A stretch of DNA of 64,000 nucleotides from Paraglaciecola algarum (GTDB lineage Bacteria; Pseudomonadota; Gammaproteobacteria; Enterobacterales; Alteromonadaceae): NCBI RefSeq assembly GCF_021532655.1, contig NZ_JAKGAS010000015.1, positions 1 to 64,000 on the forward strand, in the 5' to 3' direction. This document shows, piece by piece, positions 30,204 to 38,045 of this stretch (the first letter of the stretch is position 1; every line of letters begins with the position of its first letter). The position numbers and the translations under genes were made by a program. The notes below the pieces were generated by a model, which did no database searches, was not told the origin of the DNA, and worked only from the letters and a program-made list of their open reading frames with translations.

Positions 30204-30268
30204 TTGAACCACAGAGCACACTGAGAACACAGAGGAAAAGTTAAAAATCAACAGCTCTGACACCACAA
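30204..30268. repeat. CACAGAG-type dispersed repeat, copy 2
   Basis: Second copy of the element at 29335-29398, same orientation, right of the ccdAB-like pair. Confidence 0.7.
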
Positions 30269-30308
30269 GTTGAAAGATTTTAACCTTAATTCGGATACGC
30301 CCCCTTTT

Positions 30309-30328
30309 ATTTATCATAATTGATAAAT
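30309..30328. promoter_or_regulatory. Perfect 20-bp palindrome upstream of the GHKL/nuclease gene
   Basis: ATTTATCA-TAAT-TGATAAAT lies about 95 bases before the ATG of the large accessory gene. A perfect palindrome with a 4-base centre is typical of a dimeric repressor operator, but no regulator gene is next to it. It could also be a transcript hairpin. The rest of 30116-30423 is AT-rich, with an AAGGA ahead of the next start. Confidence 0.5.
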
Positions 30329-30423
30329 TCATGCTGGAAAGGTGTAATCATGTCTTAAAAAATTTAGAGATTTAGATTACAATTTCTTTTATAAAACAAA
30401 GATTTAAACAAGGATAGCTTGCC

Positions 30424-32442
30424 ATGTATAACTTTCAAGAAAGAGCAACAGGGATTACTGATCAGTCAATTAAGAAGCGATTTAATTCTATACCTGCTTG
30501 GAAAATGATCAGTGAGTATGTTTGGAATGGTTTAGATGCAGGCGCTACTTCCATAGAAATATTTATCAGTGATAATGAGCTAGGTGGTATCGAGTCTGTA
30601 GAAGTGCACGATAACGGTGATGGAATCGATTTTAACAACCTTCACAAAAACTTTGACAATTTCGATGATTCATCCAAGAAAGCTGTCACTCAAAAGGGTA
30701 GTCAAGGTCGAGGACGTTACTCTTTTCATAAATTTGCAACCAAAGCAACTTGGTATACGCGCAATAATAACAAAGATGCTATTTTTGAAATACATGATAC
30801 TAGACTTAAAGATTACCGTTTCGCGACACTTACTCCAGAGCAACAAAAAACCAAAATTAGGAAAAATGGTAAGGGGACATCAGTTTATTTAACAGATATT
30901 CCTAAAAATAAAGGGGCCCAAATACCTGAGGTTAACAGCCTAATTAAAGACCTATCAATTGAACATGGGTGGAAACTAGTTCTATGCAGCGACATTGAGA
31001 TCAAAGTAAATGGGGTTTCTGTTACCCCACCAAGTAATGAGCTTCATGTACACCCAATTGAAATAGATGGAAATCACTTTAATGCCTCGATTATTCGATG
31101 GGATCACAAACCTAACAATGAGAAATCTTACAATTACTTTTTAGATTGCAATGAAGTTGAAAGGCATAGAGCCCTTACAAGTTTCAACAATAAATACAAT
31201 TATAAATTTTTTATTAGTGGCTATATCAGCTCAGATTGGTTTAATGATTTTCAGCAATCTCATATGGATAACACTGACTTATTTATTACTGAAAGTAAGT
31301 CAGATTCATCTTCAGAATTCAAGACCCTCAGCAAACAACTTCGTGACATCTCTAATACCATTTATCACGATTTTCTAAGGAGTAGAGCCAATGATTTGGT
31401 AGCGAATTTTGAATCAAATGGTTATTTTCCGCAGTATCAAAATGAATCACCCGATGACAGAAGCTTCAGACTCGAACATACAAAGAGAGTTGTTGTTTCT
31501 CTATATATTGCTGATCCTGCTACGTTCACTAATTTAAAACCTAAACAAATTAAAATCCTTATAGCACTACTGGACAAATTAACAGTATCAAGCGAAAATG
31601 ACAGTCTGTTTGACGTGTTGGAAGGAATTCTTGAATTGGAAAAAGAACAATTAGACGAATTTTCATCACAAATTAAAAAGTCAAAATTAGACCACATCAT
31701 TAGTACTATTGGCTCATTACAAAAGCGTGATCTCGTAATACAGAAAATGAAGTACCTTTTCCAAGAACATAATAAAGATGTGTTAGAAACCCCTGATCTT
31801 CAAGGTATCATTGAAGCTAACACTTGGCTGTTTGGAGCACAGTACACAACTATAGGTGCGGAAGAGGATGACTTTCACAAAACTGCAAAAGCCTTGAGGG
31901 ATGGTGATCTAGAAATAGCTGATGGTGACAAAATTGAACTATCTGATCTTATTGAAGGAGCTGATATTGAAGGTGCAAAAGGACAAGTCGACCTATTTTT
32001 AGCTAGAAAAATGCCAACCGTTGACCATTCAACACAAGAAGAGTTTACCCGTTGCACCATTATTGAAATAAAGCGCCCAAGCGTCGCTTTAAATAAAAAG
32101 CACCTAGGGCAAGTCGAAAGGTATGCTGAGGTGTTGCACAAACATCCAGAGTTTAATGACGAGAACATGCGATTTGACGTAATTTTAGTTGGAACTAGGT
32201 TGGCTCAAAATGACTACCAGATAAAGAAGCGTTTAAAGGATAATGCCGGTAAGAATGGACAAGGACTTGTTTCAGGAGCTGATGATAGGATTAGAGTCTA
32301 CGTAAAGACATGGGCTTCTATTTTTAATGATTTTCACATTACACACAGCCATTTACTCCAAAAACTTAAAATTAATAGAAGCAAATTACAGTATAAGAAT
32401 AAAGACGATTTAGTAAATGAACTACAAGAGAAAGTGGATTGA
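30424..32442 (+). CDS. GHKL ATPase fused to a PD-(D/E)XK-type (Shedu/DUF4263-like) nuclease, candidate phage defence
   Basis: 672 residues. The N-terminus has the GHKL (Hsp90/MutL/MORC) ATP-binding motifs: E31-x-x-x-N35 in EYVWNGLDA, DNGDGI at 63-68, and the glycine-rich lid GSQGRGRYSF at 92-101. A middle region (about 200-440) has no domain I recognise, with a charged, possibly coiled segment near 400-430. The C-terminal third starts with IIEANTWLFG (462-470), like the E-N-x-W-L segment of DUF4263 proteins, then GQVDLFL with D523 and IIEIKRP with E548 and K550, a D...E-x-K nuclease centre. An ATP-driven clamp joined to a nuclease, alone in an island with toxin-antitoxin pairs, suggests defence against foreign DNA. 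No partner gene is evident. The defence role is inference. Confidence 0.7.
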   Translation: MYNFQERATGITDQSIKKRFNSIPAWKMISEYVWNGLDAGATSIEIFISDNELGGIESVEVHDNGDGIDFNNLHKNFDNFDDSSKKAVTQKGSQGRGRYSFHKFATKATWYTRNNNKDAIFEIHDTRLKDYRFATLTPEQQKTKIRKNGKGTSVYLTDIPKNKGAQIPEVNSLIKDLSIEHGWKLVLCSDIEIKVNGVSVTPPSNELHVHPIEIDGNHFNASIIRWDHKPNNEKSYNYFLDCNEVERHRALTSFNNKYNYKFFISGYISSDWFNDFQQSHMDNTDLFITESKSDSSSEFKTLSKQLRDISNTIYHDFLRSRANDLVANFESNGYFPQYQNESPDDRSFRLEHTKRVVVSLYIADPATFTNLKPKQIKILIALLDKLTVSSENDSLFDVLEGILELEKEQLDEFSSQIKKSKLDHIISTIGSLQKRDLVIQKMKYLFQEHNKDVLETPDLQGIIEANTWLFGAQYTTIGAEEDDFHKTAKALRDGDLEIADGDKIELSDLIEGADIEGAKGQVDLFLARKMPTVDHSTQEEFTRCTIIEIKRPSVALNKKHLGQVERYAEVLHKHPEFNDENMRFDVILVGTRLAQNDYQIKKRLKDNAGKNGQGLVSGADDRIRVYVKTWASIFNDFHITHSHLLQKLKINRSKLQYKNKDDLVNELQEKVD

Positions 32443-32454
32443 AAGGACTGGCTT

Positions 32455-32890
32455 GTTAATTGTGCGTTATTGACGTTTAAATGTCTATCGACCAGATGTT
32501 CGAATGGCGAAGCCATACTTTATGAACACAGTGAATACCGGGTGTGCGAAGCACATGCTTTTGACTTTATCGCGAATCAAAGCTCGCCAATTTTGTGATG
32601 AATTCAGTAGGTCAATTGGCATGGATAGCCAATTGAGGCTTGGGACGTCGGGAACGTCTCAAGGCGACCTGCTTAATTCGGTACAAATTGGAAGAAGAGC
32701 ATTGTTGGAGCGCGGCACTTTTTGTTTACTTTTTGCTGCTGTTGGTAAAAAGTAAATCGAGCAGCAAGGATGCTGTTTGAAAAATGGCATGGATGCCATG
32801 AGCGCAGCGAATAAGTGACGAAGTCATGCCCTATCGCGCAGCGATGCCCTATTTACGTAGTGAATGCCCTATGCGCACAGCGCATAAAAA
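32455..32890. repeat. Short-hairpin repeat block B (non-coding)
   Basis: Fills the gap between the GHKL/nuclease gene and the higBA pair. Units include AATGGC-GAA-GCCAT (32503-), TGTGC-GAA-GCACA (32543-), CAGCA-AGGA-TGCTG, ATGGCAT-GG-ATGCCAT (32784-32799), GTGAC-GAA-GTCAT, ATCGC-GCA-GCGAT and ATGCGC-ACA-GCGCAT (32869-32883). Stems differ while loops are nearly always GAA, GCA or GGA. Short open frames here are shared between repeat copies by sequence and are not credible genes. Confidence 0.78.
32582..32700. repeat. Y-shaped structured element, copy 1
   Basis: Nested stems: GCTC/GAGC outermost, P1 CCAATTTTGT (32587-32596) with ACAAATTGG (32683-32691), P2 GAATTCAGTAGGTC (32600-32613) with GACCTGCTTAATTC (32666-32679), and two terminal hairpins P3 CAATTGGC/GCCAATTG and P4 TTGGGACGT/ACGTCTCAA. 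A second copy lies at 33928-34047. Confidence 0.7.
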
Positions 32891-32908
32891 TAAACAGCAA
32901 AGCCTAAA

Positions 32909-33169
32909 TTATGCTGCATTCTCACTTTCAACATCCCAACCTGGAAACACAAGCACTGAGGGGTGGCACTTTAATGCTCTGGCCAGTGATTTTGCTCTTT
33001 CAACACCCAAATTAATTCGTTCATTTTCAATGGCCGAAATGGTTGATTGGGGAATATTAGTCAGCTTGGCCAACTCGTTTTGACTAAGTTCTTGCAACTC
33101 ACGCATGATCCTCACAGACTCACCGCTTGATATTTCTACGCGTTTTTTTGCCACTTTAAAATCATTCAT
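32909..33169 (-). CDS. higA: HTH (Xre-type) antitoxin of a HigBA-like pair
   Basis: 86 residues with a helix-turn-helix of the Xre family in the middle (LSQNELAKLTNIPQSTISAI at about 28-47, then NERINLGVERAKSLARAL). It should bind and neutralise the toxin encoded just upstream and repress the shared promoter, whose region has two palindromes. Its ATG overlaps the toxin stop (TAATG), and its ribosome binding site AGGAGG is formed by two arginine codons at the toxin C-terminus. Toxin-first order fits HigBA. Confidence 0.85.
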   Translation of the reverse strand: MNDFKVAKKRVEISSGESVRIMRELQELSQNELAKLTNIPQSTISAIENERINLGVERAKSLARALKCHPSVLVFPGWDVESENAA

Positions 33170-33453
33170 TATGACCTCCTTCGATAGTCATGAGGGGTAA
33201 CCTCAACCACACTGACAAACAACTGGTTATTGTTGATGGAATAGATTACTCGATATTGTTGGTTCAAACGCGACGACCTATACCCTTGCCAATTACCCGA
33301 TAGTTTTTCGTCTTTAAAACCTTTGATCATCACCAAGCCCGCTGGCCCAGATATCTCAACCACATCTTTCCATTTTTCATAACGCTTTTGAATTTCGATA
33401 GGCGCTTTAGAAAGTTGCTTGTCTAAACGTTTGTGTTCAAATATTTTCCACAT
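33169..33453 (-). CDS. higB: RelE/HigB-like mRNA interferase toxin
   Basis: 94 residues from the ATG at 33453. Resembles the RelE/StbE-HigB family of ribosome-dependent mRNA nucleases: a basic N-terminus (KIFEHKRLDKQLSKAP), the IKGFKDEKLSGNWQGYRSSRL strand, QYRVIYSI, and a terminal VVEVTPHDYRR with the histidine/tyrosine/arginine residues typical of this group. An in-frame ATG at 33474 lies inside the promoter, so the 33453 start is preferred. No ribosome binding site precedes it, consistent with a leaderless transcript. Confidence 0.83.
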   Translation of the reverse strand: MWKIFEHKRLDKQLSKAPIEIQKRYEKWKDVVEISGPAGLVMIKGFKDEKLSGNWQGYRSSRLNQQYRVIYSINNNQLFVSVVEVTPHDYRRRS

Positions 33454-33488
33454 ACTATAAAGTATATATACCATTTATGGTATGTCAA
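33452..33488 (-). promoter_or_regulatory. higBA promoter with overlapping operators
   Basis: On the minus strand TTGACA (plus 33483-33488) and TATACT (33461-33466) are separated by 16 bases: near-consensus sigma70 elements. The spacer holds the palindrome ATACCATTTATGGTAT (33469-33484), and ATACT-ATAA-AGTAT (33452-33465) overlaps the -10 and the start site. Both are plausible sites for the antitoxin. Confidence 0.7.
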
Positions 33489-33764
33489 AAATCAAAACAA
33501 TAATAACTGCATATTTAGCTTTAAATAGAAAAGAGATTCCGCCTTAAAAGACTACCGGAATGACGAACTCTTTGTATGCGAAGCACATTCTTTTTGCTCT
33601 TATCGCGACTACCAATTCCCCATCAAATAATTGGCTTGTCGAATGCCCGAATAGGGACATTTGGGCAAGGCAATCTTTTATAGCTGGGAGCGGCTTATTG
33701 CCGTTTCGACATTAAAGACAATTATTTTATGGATTAGGAATTTGTCTGCAGCGCGGCACTTTTT

Positions 33765-33837
33765 ATGAAATACATCCATGTATTTCACCCTACAGGCCAT
33801 CCTGTGGATGTTCAAATTCATTCCCGATGAATTTGTG
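33765..33837. mobile_element. 73-bp hairpin module, copy 2, inserted in repeat block C
   Basis: The same module as 2748-2820. Here it splits the sequence GCGCGGCACTTTTT | TTTACTTTTTG, which is continuous (GCGCGGCACTTTTTGTTTACTTTTTG) in block B at 32711-32736. So both copies of the module have an empty-site counterpart in this window. Confidence 0.62.
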
Positions 33838-33927
33838 TTTACTTTTTGCGGCTGTTGGTAAAAAGTAAGTCGAGCAGCAAAGGTGACGTGTGCGAAGCAT
33901 ATGTATTTGCCCTACCCGCGACTCAAA

Positions 33928-34047
33928 GCTCGCTAATTTTGTGGTGAATTCAGTAGGTCAATTGGCATGGAAAGCCAATTGAGGCTTGGGACGTCGGGAA
34001 CGTCTCAAGGCGGCCTGCTTAATTCGGTACAAAATTAGATTAAGAGC
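33928..34047. repeat. Y-shaped structured element, copy 2
   Basis: Same architecture as 32582-32700. P1 is CTAATTTTGT (33933-33942) with ACAAAATTAG (34029-34038), ten perfect pairs; relative to copy 1 the C-G pair has become T-A. In P2, GGTC now faces GGCC, giving a G-T pair. Confidence 0.7.
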
Positions 34048-34303
34048 ATTGTTGGAGCGCGGCCTCTTTCTGGTTACTCTTTCTTGGCTGTTGAAGAAAG
34101 AGTTACTAGCTCGAAGGGATTCGAGTTAAAAACGTCATGGATGACGGTGAGCCATGCGAATAAGTGAACGCAGTGAATAAGTGACGAAGTCATGCCTTGT
34201 GTGCGAAGCACATGCCCTATCGCGTAGCGATGCTCCGTGTGCCCAGCACATAAATAAGCAAAGCGCATGCTTGGTTCACGCAGTGAATGCTCTTCCTAAA
34301 AAC

Positions 34304-34328
34304 AAAAAACCCGCATAACAGCGGGCTT
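34304..34328 (-). terminator. Terminator of the suc operon
   Basis: Minus-strand reading: CCCGC-TGTTAT-GCGGG followed by TTTTTT, 32 bases after the sucD stop. Confidence 0.88.
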
Positions 34329-34359
34329 TTAACAATCAAGTAATGTAATTACTTAGAAA

Positions 34360-35232
34360 TTACCAACCGGTAATTTCGCGTAAGCCTTTACCAATATCAG
34401 CTAGAGAGCGTACAGTTTTAACACCTGCCGCTTCTAATGCTTTAAACTTCTCGTCAGCAGTACCTTTACCACCAGCGATAATTGCGCCAGCATGACCCAT
34501 ACGCTTACCTTCTGGAGCAGTTACACCAGCAATGTAAGATACAACAGGCTTAGTTACGTTAGCTTTGATAAATTCAGCTGCTTCTTCTTCAGCAGAACCA
34601 CCAATTTCACCAATCATAACGATTGCTTCTGTTTCTGGATCGTCTTGGAACAATTGTAAGATATCGATGAAGTTAGAACCCGGGATAGGGTCGCCACCAA
34701 TACCAACACATGTAGACTGACCAAAACCTTCGTCAGTCGTTTGTTTAACCGCTTCGTACGTTAATGTACCAGAGCGAGAAACAATCCCTACTTTACCTGG
34801 CTTGTGAATGTGACCAGGCATGATGCCGATTTTACATTCACCAGGCGTGATAACACCTGGGCAGTTTGGACCGATCATGCGAACGCCTTTAACGTTCAAG
34901 TATTCTTTAACGAATAACATGTCGATAGTTGGGATACCTTCAGTGATACAGATGATAAGCTCGATACCTGCATCAGCTGCTTCAACAATTGAATCTTTAC
35001 AAAACGCTGCAGGTACATAAATAACAGATGCTGTTGCGCCTGTTGCTTCAACTGCTTCACGTACTGTGTTAAATACAGGAAGATCTAGATGAGTTGTGCC
35101 GCCTTTACCAGGAGTTACACCACCAACCATTTGTGTGCCGTAGGCAATCGCTTGCTCAGAGTGGAAAGTACCTTGACCACCAGTAAAACCCTGACAGATA
35201 ACTTTAGTGTGCTTATTAATTAATACAGACAT
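34360..35232 (-). CDS. sucD: Succinate-CoA ligase (ADP-forming) subunit alpha
   Basis: 290 residues. With SucC it converts succinyl-CoA to succinate with nucleotide triphosphate formation in the TCA cycle. The CoA-binding start ([19 protein letters not shown]), [15 protein letters not shown], and the phosphohistidine loop [18 protein letters not shown] near residue 245 are present. It overlaps sucC at TAATG and ends the sdh-suc gene run before a terminator. Confidence 0.97.
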   Translation of the reverse strand: MSVLINKHTKVICQGFTGGQGTFHSEQAIAYGTQMVGGVTPGKGGTTHLDLPVFNTVREAVEATGATASVIYVPAAFCKDSIVEAADAGIELIICITEGIPTIDMLFVKEYLNVKGVRMIGPNCPGVITPGECKIGIMPGHIHKPGKVGIVSRSGTLTYEAVKQTTDEGFGQSTCVGIGGDPIPGSNFIDILQLFQDDPETEAIVMIGEIGGSAEEEAAEFIKANVTKPVVSYIAGVTAPEGKRMGHAGAIIAGGKGTADEKFKALEAAGVKTVRSLADIGKGLREITGW

Positions 35233-36398
35233 TATTTGCCCTCCGCAGCTTTAACAACTAGTTGAGCAGCATCAGTTAGACTGCTTGCAGCTATGATGTC
35301 TAGATCAGAGTTAGCAAGAACTTCACGACCTAGTTCTGCGTTAGTACCTTCTAAACGTACAACAACAGGAACTTTAACACCTACTTCTTTAACCGCACCG
35401 ATAATACCTTCAGCGATCATGTCACAACGTACAATTCCACCAAAGATGTTAACCAATACAGCACTAACGTTGCTGTCAGAAAGGATAATTTTGAATGCTT
35501 CTGCAACACGTTCTTTAGTCGCGCCGCCACCAACGTCTAGGAAGTTAGCTGGCTTTCCGCCGTGTAGGTTAACTATATCCATAGTTCCCATTGCAAGGCC
35601 TGCACCGTTAACCATACAACCAACGTTTCCGTCTAGTGCTACATAGTTAAGTTCCCACTTAGCCGCTTCAGCTTCACGGGCGTCATCTTGTGATGGATCG
35701 TGCATCGCTTTAATTTTAGGTTGACGATATGCTGCGTTACCATCGATTGCCACTTTAGCGTCAAGACAGTGAATATCGCCGTCTTCTTTGATCACTAATG
35801 GGTTGATTTCGATAAGGGCGATATCTAGGTCCACAAACATTTTTGCAAGACCTAAGAAAATGTTCACGAATTGCTTAATCTGTACGCCTTTAAGGCCTAA
35901 CTGGAAAGCCATGTCGCGAGCTTGATAAGGTTGAGCACCAACAATTGGGTCAATCTCAGCTTTTAAGATCTTTTCTGGTGTTTCGTGAGCAACCGTTTCA
36001 ATTTCAACGCCGCCTTCAGTAGACGCCATGAATACCACGCGACGAGAAGTACGATCAACAACCGCACCTAAATACAATTCGTCAGCGATATCAGTACAAG
36101 ATTCAACTAAGATCTTGCTAACTGGTTGACCATTTTCGTCTGTTTGGAAAGTAACTAAGTTTTTACCTAACCAGTTTTCAGCGAAGGCTTTAATTTCTTC
36201 TTTGCTTTTAACTAATTTTACACCGCCAGCCTTACCACGGCCACCTGCGTGTACTTGGCATTTAACCACCCACTCGCTTCCGCCAATTTTATCAGCTGCT
36301 GCTGCAGCTTCTTCAGGAGAATCGGTTGCGATCCCTTCAGAGACTGGTAAGCCGTATTCTTTGAATAACTGCTTACCTTGATATTCATGCAAATTCAT
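35232..36398 (-). CDS. sucC: Succinate-CoA ligase (ADP-forming) subunit beta
   Basis: 388 residues, the family length. An ATP-grasp domain at the N-terminus ([20 protein letters not shown], then [17 protein letters not shown]) binds nucleotide; the C-terminal part has [16 protein letters not shown]. Its stop overlaps the sucD ATG. A 153-base gap separates it from sucB; it holds a small CGTCA-TTG-TGACG hairpin but no clear terminator. Confidence 0.97.
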   Translation of the reverse strand: MNLHEYQGKQLFKEYGLPVSEGIATDSPEEAAAAADKIGGSEWVVKCQVHAGGRGKAGGVKLVKSKEEIKAFAENWLGKNLVTFQTDENGQPVSKILVESCTDIADELYLGAVVDRTSRRVVFMASTEGGVEIETVAHETPEKILKAEIDPIVGAQPYQARDMAFQLGLKGVQIKQFVNIFLGLAKMFVDLDIALIEINPLVIKEDGDIHCLDAKVAIDGNAAYRQPKIKAMHDPSQDDAREAEAAKWELNYVALDGNVGCMVNGAGLAMGTMDIVNLHGGKPANFLDVGGGATKERVAEAFKIILSDSNVSAVLVNIFGGIVRCDMIAEGIIGAVKEVGVKVPVVVRLEGTNAELGREVLANSDLDIIAASSLTDAAQLVVKAAEGK

Positions 36399-36551
36399 GG
36401 TTTTTTTACCCGTTTAATTTAAGAAAAAAGCCGCTACTGAGCCGCTTTATTTTGTAAACCGCCAACGTCATTGTGACGGCATTAAGGAGGTGAACAATGA
36501 CTTATCCACCTCAATTTTTTAATACTTTAAAATCTATCTAACGATCCGCAT

Positions 36552-38036
36552 TTATACATCTAAAAGCAAACGTGTTGGATCTTCTAACATTTCTTTAATG
36601 GTCACTAAGAAACCCACTGACTCTTTACCGTCAATGATTCTGTGATCATAAGAAAGGGCTAGGTACATCATAGGCAATATTTCAACTTTACCATTCACTG
36701 CCATAGGTCTGTCTTGGATTTTATGCATACCCAAAATAGCGCTCTGTGGAAGGTTTAAGATAGGTGTAGACATTAGTGAACCAAACACACCACCGTTAGT
36801 GATAGTGAAGTTACCACCTTGCATGTCTGCCATGCTTAGTTTTCCATCTCGGCCTTTAAGGGCTAGTTCACGAATACCGCCTTCAATACCAGCCATACCA
36901 AGTGTGTCTGTATCTTTTAATACAGGTGTCACTAATCCACGAGGAGTAGATACAGCAATCGAGATATCGAAATAATTGTGATAACAAATATCATCACCGT
37001 CGATAGAGGCGTTTACTTCAGGGAAACGTTTAAGGGCTTCAGTTACCGCTTTTACGTAGAAAGACATAAAACCAAGGCGAATACCATGGCGTTTTTCAAA
37101 CTGTTCTTGGTATTGCTTACGTAAATCCATGATTGGCTTCATGTTCACTTCGTTAAACGTAGTTAACATAGCCGTGCTGTTTTTCGCTTCTAATAAACGA
37201 GTCGCAATAGTTTTACGTAGACGCGTCATAGGTACACGTTTTTCAGTACGGTTACCACCTAAAGAAACTGCTGCTAGAGCTGCAGTTTCAGCTTTGGCAG
37301 CTGGAGCCGCAGGTGCTTGTAAAGATTTCTCTACGTCTTCTTTAGTAACACGTCCGCCTTTTCCTGTACCTTTAATGCTTGCTGCATCAATACCTTTTTC
37401 AGTTAATAAACGGCGTACAGACGGGCTTAATGCGTCATTATCACCTGAGCTATCTTCACTTGCAGCTGCAGCAGGTGCCGCGACGGCAGCACCAGCAACA
37501 AAGTTAGCAATCACTTGCTCACCTGTTACAGTTTCGCCTTCTGGTGCTAAAATATCACTTAACGAACCATCCGCAGGTGCCACTACTTCAAGCACGACTT
37601 TGTCAGTCTCGATATCAACTAAATTTTGATCACGAGAGATGGCTTCACCAGGCTGTACATGCCAAGTTGCGATTGTTGCGTCTGCCACTGATTCTGGCAA
37701 AACCGGTACCTTAATTTCCACTGACTCACCTTTATTATCGGAAGTTTGACTAGTTTGCGGGCTGGCTGAAGCAGCAGGTGCTGAGTTAGCTGCACCTGAA
37801 CCTTCTGAAAAGTTTGCTATGGTTTGTTCACCTAATACAGTGTCTCCTTCAGCAAATAATATTTCGCTGACTACGCCGTCTGCAGGAGCAACCACTTCTA
37901 ACACTACTTTATCTGTTTCAATATCGACTAGATTTTGATCACGGCTGACTTTATCGCCTACCTTTACATGCCAGGTAGCGATGGATGCATCTGCCACTGA
38001 TTCTGGCAATACCGGTACTTTAATTTCGATGCTCAT
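36552..38036 (-). CDS. sucB: Dihydrolipoyl succinyltransferase (E2 of 2-oxoglutarate dehydrogenase) with two lipoyl domains
   Basis: 494 residues. Carries succinyl groups from E1 to CoA. Two nearly identical N-terminal lipoyl domains are seen, each with [14 protein letters not shown] and the lipoyl lysine in [10 protein letters not shown] (K43 and K146), joined by an Ala/Ser/Gln-rich linker. A peripheral subunit-binding domain follows ([15 protein letters not shown] near 206), then the catalytic core ending in [11 protein letters not shown] (H465). Most SucB proteins have one lipoyl domain (about 400 residues). It lies ten bases after sucA, with no lpd gene in the window. Confidence 0.95.
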   Translation of the reverse strand: MSIEIKVPVLPESVADASIATWHVKVGDKVSRDQNLVDIETDKVVLEVVAPADGVVSEILFAEGDTVLGEQTIANFSEGSGAANSAPAASASPQTSQTSDNKGESVEIKVPVLPESVADATIATWHVQPGEAISRDQNLVDIETDKVVLEVVAPADGSLSDILAPEGETVTGEQVIANFVAGAAVAAPAAAASEDSSGDNDALSPSVRRLLTEKGIDAASIKGTGKGGRVTKEDVEKSLQAPAAPAAKAETAALAAVSLGGNRTEKRVPMTRLRKTIATRLLEAKNSTAMLTTFNEVNMKPIMDLRKQYQEQFEKRHGIRLGFMSFYVKAVTEALKRFPEVNASIDGDDICYHNYFDISIAVSTPRGLVTPVLKDTDTLGMAGIEGGIRELALKGRDGKLSMADMQGGNFTITNGGVFGSLMSTPILNLPQSAILGMHKIQDRPMAVNGKVEILPMMYLALSYDHRIIDGKESVGFLVTIKEMLEDPTRLLLDV

Positions 38037-38045
38037 ACTGGTTCC

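Larger units (their letters stand above)
33540..34295. repeat. Short-hairpin repeat block C (non-coding)
   Basis: About 750 bases between higBA and the suc operon terminator, without a credible gene. It repeats material from block A (33.54-33.84 kb) and block B (33.83-34.29 kb). Hairpins include GAAATACAT-CC-ATGTATTTC, CTCGAA-GGGA-TTCGAG (34112-34127), CGTCAT-GG-ATGACG (34133-34146), TGTGC-GAA-GCACA (34200-34212), ATCGC-GTA-GCGAT and TTCAC-GCA-GTGAA (34275-34287). Confidence 0.78.

Noticed and set aside
32504-32755. Open frame of 83 codons inside repeat block B (and similar frames at 32826-33083, 34074-34268 and 2854-3090)
   Set aside because: They lie entirely in the hairpin repeats, lack ribosome binding sites, and their sequence follows the repeat structure.
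36399-36551. GCCGCTACTGAGCCGC near 36430 as a terminator between sucC and sucB
   Set aside because: The two halves are direct copies, not complementary, so they cannot form the hairpin.
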